Assembly (NCBI GenBank): GCA_016617855.1
Contig: JAECUM010001735.1
Coordinates: 124,001-188,000, forward strand
Reading direction: 5' to 3'
Length of the DNA: 64,000 bases
Source of the DNA: Megalonaias nervosa
Lineage: Eukaryota; Mollusca; Bivalvia; Unionida; Unionidae
The notes below the pieces were generated by a model. The model did no database searches. It saw only the letters and a list, made by a program, of their open reading frames with translations, and was not told the origin of the DNA. The position numbers and the translations under genes are program-made. Of the stretch, positions 46,030 to 58,209 are shown piece by piece (the stretch's first letter is position 1; every line of letters begins with the position of its first letter).

Positions 46030-47741
46030 AGAGGATAATGTCAGAACAATCTGCGTGACAGTGTGGCCACAAAAAGGGCCCTTGGGATACTCGCAGACTG
46101 CATAAAGTGCTCAAAGTGCAAATGAAACAATCATTGCACTTTTTGCAGATTATGGCCTTCTGAAAAAAATGAAACAGCTGGAATCTGGTTGATTCCAGAT
46201 GTACATATTGGAGTCAGAGGAATCTTCCCTCTCCCTAATCTTCACATTTGTTGGGATCAACATCTTTGGTGGCTTGTGAAGCCCTCCAGAAGGAAGGACT
46301 GGCATTTGAGGAGTCTTTCAACTTTCCCCAATAGCAAGGAGAATACGAACACTCCTCACGCTCCAAACAGCATCTGTGCCTCAGGTTGTAGGTTGCTTCC
46401 TCCTGTTGGAGAGATCGAGCATTGCAACAGCAGGTTGTGCCGTCCAATTAAGAAGGTAGAGCACCACAACAGGGGGTTGCGCCCTCCCATTAGGCAAGTG
46501 GAGCAATACAACAGCGGGTTGTTCCCTCCCATTAAGGAGATTGAGTACTACAACACATATTGTGCTTCTTGCAGCGTGTTGCTTCTTCCTGTTAGGGAGG
46601 TGAGACACTGCAACCGTTATGCACAGAGTGACAAATCAGTTGAAGATGAGGTCATCTATTATCACTCATTGGCCGCACAGAATGGGTACAGGGTACAGAC
46701 TAGAGTTCCTCCTCTCTCCCCTCTACCATCCCATCCTGTGCAAGATTTGGAGTCTAACCACAGGACTCAAGTAAAGGACGGGGATCACATCGATGTCTCC
46801 CCTTCCCAATTATACCATTGAACCCTTTCAGGTTGTGGGGCCCTCCACCTCAGGATCCTTGGTCCATTATGCCACCATGGGCTACTGGACCTTGCCCTTA
46901 GAGTCAGTGTGATGCTGTGGCTCATGTCCCACATCAGCTTTCCACCAGGTGGCCTCCATTTGGATGGCTAAAGGTGTATCATACAGGTTAGACAGACATT
47001 CTCATCTTCCATCTGGACCTCATAATGAACTGTGGAACGTGGCGCAAAGTGCTCTTATGCCCCCTCGACCAAGGGACATAGTGATGCCCAGTCATTCTTG
47101 TACTAGATTATGATGATGACAATGCCTTCTCTATCCTCATTGACTCAAAGAGTTTAAGACAAACAGCACAAATGACACCTTCTTTTAGGTACACCCTTGC
47201 TCTCAGTTGCAGGGTGACGAAGTAGCCTGGTTCTTTGATAAAGTGGTAAACAAGGTTTATCGCCTTTTATCCCTGGACTTGTGCCCTAAAACTTCTGGAA
47301 CACAGTCCATAAACATCCTTTCCATTTTGGAAAAGATTTCTGGGGTTCCAACACAACCAGACCTCTATTTCTCCTTCATTCATCCATGACTGAGGAAATA
47401 TCACACTGGCTTTCACTAGACCAAATATTACTTGATACCGTAGAGACTGGTTTGTTCCTCCCTCAACATTGAGACTCCTGATCTGTTCTGTCAGCTACTG
47501 GGTGCATTCCCCAAAGTGGCCTACCAAAACTCCCCACTTGGACGCTGATGCAGCTAAAGTGGGTATTTCTATGGGAGCCTGGGTACACCTTCCCATCAAA
47601 ATAATTGATGCCATGGATCATAAAACCCAGTTGCTCATAACCATTGCTTCACATGCCGACCTATTTTCAGCTACTTCCTTCAGTAAGATGAGAGAGGCCT
47701 CACTGAAACCAGCTTCCTTACAACATGTGCTGGCCAGATAA
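46030..47741 (+). pseudogene. Decayed retroelement gag-like ORF, probably DIRS type
   Basis: The region is markedly less AT-rich than its flanks and reads as broken plus-strand coding. 46,047-46,200 has GHKKGPLGYSQTA-like text. 46,380-46,610 is a tandem series of about 60-bp units (for example GTTG(C/T)..CCTCCCATTA). 47,207-47,385 reads VVNKVYRLLSLDLCPK. 47,520-47,740 reads LDADAAKVGIS, then WVHLPIKIIDAMD, then SHADLFSA. The LDADA...V..P...D....L...SHAD.F.A order resembles the gag-like ORF of animal DIRS elements as I remember it. This assignment is weaker than that of the RNase H/recombinase remnant. Stops and shifts make it non-functional. Confidence 0.5.
46380..46610 (+). repeat. ~60-bp tandem repeat inside the gag-like remnant
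   Basis: Units contain GTTG(T/C)(A/G)...CCTCC..(T/C)TTA then GAG(A/G)..GA(G/T)(C/T)A(C/T)..CAACA, for example GGGGGTTGCGCCCTCCCATT and GCGGGTTGTTCCCTCCCATT. About four copies. Confidence 0.75.
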
Positions 47742-47989
47742 GTAAATAATACAAAAATAAATAAATAATTAAAAGAATAAGAAAATAAATTAATGGGTTT
47801 TATTTGTATTACATATATACTTATTTGGTAAAGACATAGATCCGTTTTCTGTATGATTGTATTTTTGAGAATTTTGGCAATCCTGTTGTGGTCATTTCTT
47901 GTAAATTAAAAAATCCAAACAACCAAACTATTTTAAAAAAGAACAATCTTATTATCTTATCGAATGAAGACAAACATTATCTATAAAAA
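47742..47989. other. ST7 intron 1
   Basis: A/T-rich connecting sequence, with AATAAATAAATAATT-like runs after the gag-like remnant. Confidence 0.4.
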
Positions 47990-48860
47990 AAAATTTTCAG
48001 TCATACCAATAATGTTGGTTTAGGTTCCCTTCCAATTTTAGAAATACAAGTCTTCAGGTCACAAATGGAAGAGATATTACTATTGGTTAACATGCTCAGA
48101 AGTGATAGATGTCGAGTTTGTGTCCCTTGGCTGTGTAAGACTTGTCTTATTTTCATAATCTTGATTCTCCTGGTGGAGGCATGAAAGACTGCTTCATGTA
48201 AACAACCGGTGATCTACATGTAGCCATTACATTAACACCCACACCCTCCATCTCTAGACTAATTTATTACCCTTATGACCTATCCACACTTGGGAAATAG
48301 ATTGATTGTTGTGTGGAAGTGGAACAGTGCATGTGATAATTTGTTTCCATTGATGAAAATAGTCAAATGCATTTGTTAGAGAAATGTCTAGCTGAGATTT
48401 ATTGACATATATGCATGTGACCATTGTATGTACATTATCAGATAATAAACAGAGGGCTGCCTATCAGACTGTCATCTTTTAGTGTCATTAATTTTTCAGT
48501 ATTTCTCTAAAATCAGGACATACAGTTTTGATTATAGTTCATTTGCAGTACACATTGTTGTATATTATACTGCTGATAAACAAATATTTTACAATGAAAC
48601 TTTTTCATCTTCATTTAATTTTCAAAAAGAAGGTTTTGATCCATATTTTTTAGAGTTATAGCATTACATTCATTTTCATATGCCCAAAATATTGCAGAGT
48701 TTATCATATTAAGATGTCTCGCTATTTCTTCACTTTGTTTCCGCACAATAACATGAGTTCTCCACCATCTGCCATTACCAAACATTGTAAATAGTTTGCA
48801 TTTGGGATAAGGAAGAAACCTGATTTGTGGTTAAGATATCAAAGGTCAAGTTTCCATAAA
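47990..48860 (+). repeat. Intronic paralogous segment, copy 1 (~0.87 kb)
   Basis: Collinear with 52,515-53,395 in direct orientation. Shared blocks in order: TCATACCAATA, GGTTCCCTTCC, TTAACATGCTCA, CCCTTGGCT.TGTAAG, TTGATTCTCCTGGT/TTGGTTCTCCTGGT, GAAAGACTG.TTCATGTAAA, ATTAACACCCACACCCTCCA, TTTATTACCCT, CACTTGGGAAATA, TTTGCAGTACACA, ATTGTTGTAT, TTTTACAATGAAACTT, TGTAAATAGTTTGCATTT, ATAAGGAAG. No coding function seen. Confidence 0.85.
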
Positions 48861-48879
48861 TTGTGCAGTTTTTTCTGGA

Positions 48880-50420
48880 ATTTGTTAAAATTTATTTAAT
48901 CCCTCTGATGGATTTCTGATTTAATGTTTTTTGTCATATTTGCTTTCCTCAAGTACCCATGTTCTTGTCTCAAATAAAATTTTCTTGCTAATTTGTCTAG
49001 AAACCAGCCATTGAAAAAAATGTTGTTGAGACAGTCATCTAAATCATGTTTTATTTTTGGAGTACAATATGGATATCACACATTCAAGAATTACATATAC
49101 CAAGTCAAAAATCAAACTGCCAACAATCCAGAGGATAATTTTATCAATGGACTACCTGAACATTAGAACTAAATGATCTTGCTTTTTTGCATCAAACATT
49201 TTTTCTTGATTTGAAATTGGATTTGTGAAATTTTTATTTTTTATTTATGACATGTTCAGACACATTTGATTCAATATCCAGTAGATTGGGTCTGGTAATT
49301 ATGGTCTCAATATTTACATACAATGTATCTCACATTTGTCATAATTTCTCGGAAACATGCTTTGGTCTTCTGATGAGCACATTATGTGCATTAGTTGTGC
49401 AGTTTCTATTTATTTTAATTCTAGTTCCTTCTTCAGATCTTAAAATATTTTGTTGATTTTCATTTTCTTTGCTCAAGTCTTGCAGTTCAAGACGTGATGT
49501 CTCTTTGACATTTTGTACTCACATTTGGTGTTTTATTAATCACCTCATTCCATCCTAAATCCTGCTATAAAAGTAAATGGGGCTCATTTCTAGATCAATC
49601 TGTTGCAAGAATTGTGGTCGTGCGATTCCTGCATGTTTTGGATAGATGATATTTCCCTTCGTCATTAAGTCGAGGTGAATCATATTTATTGTCTTGGCAT
49701 ACAGTTGATTCATGATATCCTTTCTGTTGCAAGTCCAGGGTTCTTCCACTTTCCCATTACATTGATTGTAGAAAAGTATGTATCTTGGACAAAATTGCTT
49801 GTACCTTTCCCTCAATACAGTTTATACTTTACAGGCTCACATCCAAACGTTGTACATTCACAATAATTCCTTTCATCTTGTTTTCTGGGGTTGGATGATA
49901 TCCAAATATACTGTACATTCTCATTATCATTTGATAGTTTTTCCTTCTTTAGTATAAGTCAGTCAATCTGATAATTGGCTTCTGAAAATTCTTGGTTTTC
50001 TCACTCGCATAGATCTGATCTCATTGCCTGAACTTCATTTCCTGTGTGGCAGAATCACCTTTCTAGTTGAAACATTTTTTCTTCAGACATTTAATTCATC
50101 ATTGTTGGTTGAGCAAATGTTGTACTCATTCTGTTAGTATTTTTTTGTGGTTTGGAAATCGTCATTATTCACTGAATCTCTTGTACTTTAGAATATGAAA
50201 TCACTCAGAAGAGAAGTTGAATACTGGGATGATCTAGGTTCATTATTACAATTCAGGACCCATTTGGATATGCAAGCTTCCATGTCACTATAATTGGTCT
50301 ATCCATCAATGAAAAGAATGTCTTTAGACAGCTTATCTTCCACAGGGGCATTTTTTTTATCAGTGTAAATGTTCTGCTATTTAAAACTCACAGTAATAAA
50401 GTTGTTTCTTCTCTACTAAA
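48880..50420 (-). pseudogene. Unrecognised coding-like remnant (minus strand)
   Basis: Several open segments on the minus strand read like one decayed protein. They include a coiled-coil-like LELQDLSKENENQQNILRSE (about 49,485-49,425). An 86-codon ORF (49,555-49,815) contains RYKQFCPRYILFYNQCNGKV and MTKGNIIYPKHAGIARPQFL. KMKGIIVNVQRLD lies near 49,870. Around 50,150-50,350 is a Ser/Asn-rich acidic segment with KLSKDILFIDG. Stops and frame changes interrupt it. I do not know the family; a transposon protein or processed pseudogene are both possible, and chance cannot be excluded. Confidence 0.3.
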
Positions 50421-50652
50421 TCAAACAGATCTTATTAAGTATTATTTAAATCTTTCACGTCAAGTGTTGATTTCATTTTCCCTTGAATGGCACATTTATG
50501 GAGTGTTCCGAACTTGATTCTGATCATGTTCTGCTTGTAATATCTGTGAAACAAATGGAACATCATCACATATATCATCCTACTCAAAAGCAGTGTTGGT
50601 GACATTTTATTTTTGTAGACAGTATGCCATATAATATATACGCATACCAGTT

Positions 50653-50824
50653 GAGTCAAACTGCAAACAACAAAATCCTGATCTGCAATAGCATAATGCA
50701 CCTGTAGACCAGGGCCTATGTTGTTTGTTTTACTGATTACTCCTAACAAACTGCACTAACCCAAATCTGCTGGCACATTATGCTTTGGCAGATCTGGGTC
50801 TGTGCATTTTACAGTTGGATACGA
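50653..50824. mobile_element. Small MITE, copy 1
   Basis: Related along its length to 59,466-59,642: GAGTC.AACTGCAAAC at the left; CATAATGCAC, CAGGGCCTATGTT, ACTGATTACTCCTAACAA and GCAGATCTGGGTCT inside; and an inverted end (ACAGTTGGAT). About 170 bp with imperfect terminal inversion. Confidence 0.65.
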
Positions 50825-51655
50825 CTTATAATTGAGTACAGATGAAACTCCCAGTCTAGTTATACTGATAAGATGGTGTCTGACTTTATTCCTGCACTAT
50901 AATTCCGGAATCAATCAGAATATGTCTTTGTATGTAATTAATCCAATATTTTGTATTGCAGATGAAGCTTTTGCCCAAAACCCTCATTTAACTATCATGC
51001 TTCAAAGAGTACAGTAACATAATACAGTATCATTCGTTTGAGATTTTGAAATAATATGTGCACTGCACATGTACTGTTGCTTGTTGCACCTAAAGAAGTC
51101 ATGAGAGATGTATTGAGTGTACATGTATATTGGAATATTATCTTTTTCTTTTTAAGGAAATTTACAAATTATGTTAACTGAAAAGAAAAATGTTTTAATT
51201 AAATCAATTAACTAAAGTGATCTGTCTAGTATCCGTCCATGTAATTGAATCTGATTTTGGGGAAAAACCTCTGGCAGAAAATTATTGGAAGAAATAATTT
51301 AACTTTTCCTGCATAAATTGTAACTTGTGCTGTCTCTTGAAACCAGAACTTTTAAAAAGTCAAACATTTACTTTAAAAACAATGGCAACATTATATAATA
51401 AATATGCATATTAGGATAAATAAAACTTATGCATATTAGGAGAGATCATCCAATATATCTAGTGTGGCTTTATGTATGCCTGTAAAAAAACTTTGAAGTT
51501 GACAATATTGGGTTGTACTCCACTATCTACAGTGTAACATTAGGATGCTACTAATAAAACTAAGGCATATTAGTTCTCAAAGTACATCTACCTTAAACAA
51601 TTTTTCATCATTATCGTTCAATGAAAAATAGTTTAAACCAAGCAGGCAGTCATAG
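50825..51655. other. ST7 intron 1
   Basis: No recognised feature; short repeats AACTTATGCATATTAGGA/TATGCATATTAGGATAAA near 51,400-51,440. Confidence 0.4.
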
Positions 51656-51965
51656 GACCGCTCCAGTGGCTTAGCAGTTTGAGTGTCTGCCTTGGATGCG
51701 GGATGTCATGGGTTCGAACCCTGGCCATGTCATACTAAAGACTTATAAAAATAGTACTAACAGCTGCTCACTAGGCACTCAGCATTAAGAGGTTAGTGTT
51801 AGGACTGGTCAGCCTGGTGTCAGGATAATGTGACTGGGTGGGACATGATTGCTACATGTCTTCGGCATGATGCCCCAGTGCTAGACATCACTATAAACTG
51901 CCACACTGCTGAAACTGAAGTGACACGAGTGAAAAATTGTTAAAGCTACATTAAAAATCCAGATC
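51656..51965 (+). mobile_element. tRNA-derived SINE (family 1)
   Basis: GACCGCTCCAGTGGCTTAGC head, GGTTCGAACCC B box, then the same body as the copies at 44,686 and 32,649 (GTTAGTGTTAGGACTGGTCA, CAGGATAATGTGACTGGGTG, TGCCCCAGTGCTAGACATCA), ending TTGTTAAAGCTACATTAAAA, followed by a short (CA)n. Confidence 0.88.
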
Positions 51966-52514
51966 ACACACACACACATTCACACATGCAGTCATATTGT
52001 TTCTAATGTTCATAGTAGAAAGTCAACTTATTTATGTGCCCGGTTTCAATGGTAATGGGCAAATTTCATTGAGAATAATCATTTAACTTTTCCAGTTTAC
52101 AGAATACAGACTAGACACAATTCCATATTTATTTTATATTATATTCCCTTTCAAAAAATTATGATTAATAAAGTGATTTGATCGATACATATTATTTTAA
52201 CTAGAAAATGTGGTACACATGCTAAGCAGTTTATATACAGAATGTGAACACCCTCAAATGATGTATTGATAGACTTTATGCTTCAGTGAAGAACAAAATA
52301 ATATCAATTAGCTTTTAAATAAATCTGAGATAATGTGTTGCTAGAATTAAGTTAGTCATGGAAATATATGCTTGTGAACACAACATAATTTCTTAAAAAA
52401 ATCCGAAGAACCAAGATGTATCAGAAAGGGTTATTTTAAAAACTTAAAACATTTAAAATAATGATGTTAAAGTCCTCCAGATTTTATTTGTTTTGCCTAT
52501 CCTTCAGTCTGTCT
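51966..52514. other. ST7 intron 1
   Basis: AT-rich, no recognised feature. Confidence 0.4.
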
Positions 52515-53395
52515 ATCTATCATACCAATATAGTTAGTTTATGTTCCCTTCCTATATGAGAAATAAAAAGTCTACGAGGTTACAAGTTGAAGAACCGTTA
52601 CCTGTGTTAACATGCTCAAAAAGAGAAACAATTCATTCAAGAGTTGTTTCCCTTGGCTCTGTAAGGCACGTTTCTTTTTCATTATCTTGGTTCTCCTGGT
52701 TGAGGTTTGAAAGACTGTTTCATGTAAATAATATTTGCTGTACCTGTGGCCATTAGATTAACACCCACACCCTCCATCTCTGCAATGATTTATTACCCTG
52801 ATCTATCCAGCACTTGGGAAATAAACTGATTGCTTTATATTGATTGATGTGCTTCATTCAGTGCTTGTGCTAAATTTGTCACAAATTGATAAGATGCATT
52901 TGTTAGCAAAATGAATTGACCATCAGATTTTATTTGGCATATACATGTGACAGTCACATGTATTAGATAATTATTAGAGCACTTGCTGTCATCATGAGTG
53001 CTTCACAGCATTAATAATGCCAGTAATATTTTATCATTGTTATTAATTTGGCAGGATTTCATTGAATTCCAAATATTTTGGTTTGATGATTTGCAGTACA
53101 CATATTGTTGTATGTGATAATTTTGATAAATATAAGTTTTACAATGAAACTTGTTGAACTAGAATCTGTAATGTTTAATATTTCCATCTGTAAAAGTACC
53201 ACATTACAGTAATTTATATATTTCTGCATTAAGGCAGAATGTATGTTATAATGTTCATCTGTCTATTTCTTTTTTTCTGCACAAAAGCTCATGTCTCCAC
53301 TATGTACCATTATCAGCTGTGTAAATAGTTTGCATTTAAATAAGGAAGCGGTGTATTGATTTGGGGTCAAAAGGTGAAAGGTCATGGTAACTGAC
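52515..53395 (+). repeat. Intronic paralogous segment, copy 2 (~0.88 kb)
   Basis: Direct-orientation partner of 47,990-48,860. Start-to-start distance is about 4.5 kb, and divergence is spread evenly, with several indels. Confidence 0.85.
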
Positions 53396-53800
53396 TTAAA
53401 GAAGAAAAATGCTTTCACACAATATCAGTCATTCCACATCACATATCTGGATGAAACTTGGTGGATGGCTTGCACTTGGGGTAAGGAAGTAATAGTGATT
53501 TTGCTGGCAGCAGGTCAAAGGTCAAGGTCACTGACTGAAAAAAGAAAAATGGTTTCCACACAATAACTTAACTTTAGCATCACAGATATGGACTAAACTT
53601 GGTGGATGGAGTCAAAAGGGCAAAGTCACTAGCTCAGAATGGTTTCTGCTGAAAAAATTAAGTTCTCTGCCATTTATCTTGTCCAAAGTTTGTGTATGGC
53701 TTATGCTTTAAATAAGAAACAAGCTTATTGATTTGGGAGTCCAAAGGTCAATGTCACTGTCAGAGACTGATGCCTGCTAGATGTGTTCAATAGCCCATGG
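53396..53800 (+). repeat. Family B-type array
   Basis: Units with AAAGGTCAAGGTCACTGACT, AGAAAAATGG(T/C)TT(C/T)C.CACA, CAATA, TGGA(C/T).AAACTTGGTGGATG, and GGTAAGGAAG, about 150-190 bp apart. Copy 2 of the paralogous segment runs straight into it. Confidence 0.7.
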
Positions 53801-55619
53801 GCCAATGAAGGTTAAAAATAAGGGCCTACTTTGATTTGGTTTTTTGCATCAGGGTGCTTTGGGGTTGCTTAAGTAGAAGAGTACTTGTTAGACTATCTTT
53901 CTTTTACATATACATGTATAATTAGATGTAATAACTGAATACTTAACCCATTAACCCACCGAACTCCATAAATTAAACAGAGTTATATACAGATATAAAC
54001 TTACTGATCGCCCATTGTGTGAAACAAATGGATTCCCTTAACCTTTCTTCGCTGAATGCTAACTGCTGAGTATGCATAGCACTGTTTCTAGTGAGCTGAG
54101 ATGTTTCATTCATATTGCAGTAAAACTGTACCTGCCAACGAAAGTGGTGTAGATAGATATAAGTTCTTATTTATTGATAGAACATATATAAAGAAATAAA
54201 GACGTTTTATTTAGTATTTATAATTGGTTAAATATTTCCTTTATAATATGTACAATTGATTACATGTTATGAATTTTCAATGAAGATTATAGTTATTTTT
54301 ATAATTACAACTTTTCAAATATGTTGGACGATATCAAAACGGTGAGCCCAAATGTTTCACTCAGTTAACATTCCATTTCAGAATTAATATTGAAAAGCCC
54401 CTTTGTACAAATATACAAAGTTTTAAGATTATAGATTATAATATTTAAATTATATTTTATTATTTTGATAAATGAACAGTTCAAAAGAAGCACTGTATAG
54501 TAATAGTTAAATTACACAATACTTTTGTCTTTACATTTTTGTCAGTTTTCTACAAATAATAATAATAATTTTAAAACTGCAGTTCCATTGCTATTAGTTT
54601 GGTCATTTTCGTTATATATACAATAATAAAGAGAAATGTGGTGGTTTTGTTTTTAATCATATATGTACATATTATTGTGGATAGATTTTTTAACGTTGCA
54701 TAATGTTAATATGACAATAATATTTTAGGGGGAAAAAAAACAGCTGCCATGTATAGGTTACTGTTGAGAAGTAGAAATAATTTTTACACATTGCTTAGCA
54801 ACTGGTATTTTCAGTAAATTGTACACCCCTTCTTAATTCCAGTTCTAAGTATTGTCTGCCCTGTCTGTTTAAGAGAATTTTTTATTTTGTGTGATTTTTT
54901 TCACATTTTGAGCTTATTTTGTTGTTAATTGTGTGAAAGAGTGTTCACAGGAAGGCAATATGGAACATACACCCCACCTGCCTGTCATGCACTGGCTGTG
55001 CATTCAAGGACGAAAGTCCAATTTGTTGTCTCAGGATAGATCAAGTGAGGGTCTTTGTGGAACATCGATGCATATACAGAGGAAGAATGAAGGGCCTCTC
55101 TTCCTCCTTGTTATTAATGGGCAACTCCCTTCTTTCCCAGGAGGTGTTTGGATTTCCTCTAGTGTTGGGAAAGAAAACTGATACTTTGAGGTAGGAACAT
55201 ACCACAACTGCTCCATGGTTCAAAGGTCATTCAAAGGCAAAGGATCCCTGATGCTCATCATGATGCACATTCAGTACCATTGAGGGATCAATCCTTTGTC
55301 TCCCAAAAGGGAGGAAAAATACTCAAAAGTGAGTTGCCTCTTCAGGTTAGAGACAAACTGCACCCTGTCAAGGTCAGTGTCATGTTGAATAGTGATAAGC
55401 GAAGCATGCCTTCCTGAGAGGAAAATGCAGTGATCTGGATCAGATAAATGTCATGTGGGTTTGTTTAACACCACCCAACCCAATTAGCAGTTTAAGGATG
55501 ATGGCAACCCCATTTTGAGTTGTGGCTCTATTCAGGTTATTTAGTGTTGACTAATATTAGGCATCCCAGAAAAGGTATACAAAGAAAGGCAAAACGGGTG
55601 CGTCAGGCCTATTCAACCA
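53801..55619. other. ST7 intron 1
   Basis: AT-rich to about 54,900. 54,930-55,450 is less AT-rich, with an 82-codon plus-strand ORF (54,933-55,181) of no recognisable family. It is possibly the edge of a decayed element. Confidence 0.4.
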
Positions 55620-55724
55620 GAGCCAGCTATATAATGGAACTCTGATTCCATTTTACTCTATATCTGATGTTGTACAAACATCAGATAATAGAGTAAAATA
55701 GAATCAGAGTTCCTGTTATGGCTC
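55620..55724. repeat. Long near-perfect hairpin (~48-bp arms)
   Basis: AACTCTGATTCCATTTTACT (55,639) is mirrored by AGTAAAATAGAATCAGAGTT (55,692-55,711). The pairing extends outward to GAGCCA/TGGCTC-type ends and inward through ATCTGATGTT/AACATCAGAT, leaving a loop of about 5 nt. Could be a fold-back MITE or a small-RNA-type hairpin. Confidence 0.88.
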
Positions 55725-55769
55725 AATCTGCAGAAAGCTACATCATCATAATCATGGGGCATCAGTTCC

Positions 55770-57330
55770 ATAGCCCAACAATCCCAGACAATTAAATATC
55801 ATCTTCCATTGATTTATAAGATTTTTTTGCAAGAATCTCTGACCTGAAACTCAGTACATGTATTACCAAAACAAAAGCAGTCTAGACAGGAAGTAAAAAA
55901 TACAGTGCAAATACAGAAACCTTTCATCATAAGTTAAAACTGCAATGGGTTATTGAGTTTACTCAATTGGGTATAAATTTTCAGTTGACTTAAATAAAAT
56001 CACACAGATAAATTTTGAAAATAAAACACATTATAAAGAAGTTTTTATAGAATTGGCCAAAATGAACTTCAATTGGTAAAATGACAATCTTGAAAACCCT
56101 AGTGATTCCAAACTTAAACCATTGGTTCAACTCCTTACAAACCCTCTGCAAATTTTATTAGCAAATGCAATTAAATATTGTCCACATTTATATGGGAGTC
56201 AAAGGTAGATAGAATTAATAGGGAGATTGTGTTCCAGACTATCTACAAGGAGAGTTTGCAATTATAGGTATTAAAACAATTATTTTAACTCTAAAAATAA
56301 TTAGGATTTGTAGACTTCTGACAACAAAAAGGAAATTTGTTACTTGTTTGAATATGAAATATGCGAGATCAAAAACATTGCCATTATTACATGGAGATCA
56401 ATGTTCAGATAAACTATCAAAGTAGACAAAAAATATGTTTTGGCATGATGTTGTATTGGCTGGGAAACTTTTAATACAAAGAAATATACCTCAGATAGGT
56501 GAAGGTATTATAACCACAAACTTGTGGATGAAAACACTGATCAAAGCAAACATAATACCGATCATCTGCAAGAAATGGATTAAACATAATATTATTTATA
56601 TTACATGTACTGATGTGCTCACTTACCAGGAAAGTTTTCTTGAATTTGAAAGCTTTGAAGAAAAATACAACATCAATGAAAATTATCTTGCCTTCCAAAT
56701 TGTCACTCGGACTATAAGATCATTATGTAGAAAACTAAACCTAAAACTGAATACAGTCACGAATGCCAGACCTTTCATCCCATACCAATTAAGAATTATT
56801 TAGTACAGTGGTAAAGGCTGTTGAGATGTTTACAAATTACTTTTGAACTCAAATGTTTCACCTCCTTGTGAAAAAAGATGGCAACACAATGTTAACTTTG
56901 CTAGTGATTATTTGCCAAATATATATTTGTAAAGTATTCAGAGTAACAAAAAAACCTCTAAATTACAATGGTTTCAATATTGTGTTATCCATAGAATTCT
57001 TCTGATGAATACTTATTTGTATAAAATAACATGCTAATGATACTGATAAATGTACATTTTGTAATGGCTCACCAGAAACAACAATGCATTTGTGTTGGGA
57101 ATGTAGTGTGATCAATAGATTATGGAGTGATATATCTCAGTGCCTTTGAGATGTACTAAAATTACTACTTACTCCAAATATCAAAATGAAAAATAGATGT
57201 AGAGCATTTAAATGACATACCTTTATATTTTCTTCTTCTACTTACCAAATTCTACATATTCACATACAAGATGAAAAGAGACAAACCTACATAAAATGGC
57301 CTTAATAGCTTCTTAAAAGAATAGTATTAT
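55770..57330 (+). pseudogene. L1-like LINE reverse-transcriptase C-terminal fragment
   Basis: Broken plus-strand frames read, in order: KYHLPLIYKI; NWPKMN; LLANAIKYCPHLYGSQ; LLEYE-type text near 56,345; a 122-codon open segment (56,435-56,803) containing MFWHDVVLAGKLLIQ, LWMKTLIKANI and KYNINENYL; VSPPCEKRW near 56,850; HRILLMNTYLYKI near 56,990; then CTFCNGSPETTMHLCWECSV near 57,055-57,115. The last is the Cys-His zinc motif (CxxC...H...C) after the RT thumb in L1/Tx1-type LINEs. The 5' part of the RT and the endonuclease are absent, as in typical 5'-truncated insertions, and stops interrupt the rest. Confidence 0.78.
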
Positions 57331-57483
57331 ATACTAGAAAAATACATTTCAGTCAGAGTAGACAAAAAAGAATTTAATAAAAATTTGGTAACAGTGGGAA
57401 CCATTTCTTCTTTCCAAGCATAGATAAATTTTTTGTATTATACTCTATACACAAATCTGTGTTCTGACTAAAACACAACCATA

Positions 57484-57485
<2 letters not shown>

Positions 57486-57520
<35 letters not shown>
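57486..57520 (+). repeat. (CT)17 microsatellite
   Basis: Uninterrupted CT run of about 35 bp just 3' of the LINE fragment. Confidence 0.95.
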
Positions 57521-57525
<5 letters not shown>

Positions 57526-58209
57526 TTCTTTATTTTTGCAACACTGAATTAGATATAATATTTAGAATCATGTTTATGATATGTATATGTAATAATATGT
57601 AATAATTGTAAGGGAGAAGACTTTAATGTTGTGATAACATATGGTCTGATCCCATTATCAATCTGTAGAGGAAATAATAAAAATGTTTTGGAAACAAAAT
57701 TTGAGATGATATAATCGATCTTGGTACTCTCGGGAACCAAGCTGGATAGGAGTTGTACATGTTAATAAGAATTTTCTGTTTGGAACATTCTTTTCATATT
57801 GCCATGGAAACAGTGTGAAGCCTAAGTAATGAAAAGATAGTTCAATAATTATATAACAATTTAAGCAGCATGAAAAAGGTGATTCTTGACTGCTTGCACA
57901 ATATACGTGTAAAGTTTCAAAAGATTAATTTATGTTCCCTTCTCATCTTTTACTGTTTCAACTGTAAACATAAAATAGACATATTTATAAAACTGTACCC
58001 CAAAAAATATTGTTGGGCTTGTAAAGTTTAATGTAGGTAGCCCAATTTATACATTGATAAACAAACAGCAATTAAAATTTTGAGACCCTTGTTTCCACAT
58101 TATCCTTACTGGGCTAGTAAGTCAGAATCAGAATTGTCACTCCCTGATATGTGAGAAGTGCATTTTGTGGGAAACTTTTGTTTTATTCACTAATGTGAGA
58201 AGATTTTTG
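57521..58209. other. ST7 intron 1
   Basis: No recognised feature. Confidence 0.4.

Noticed and set aside
46189..46821. A 210-codon host gene
   Set aside because: Built from tandem 60-bp repeats, lies within a GC-shifted block that continues as gag-like remnant; not a host exon.
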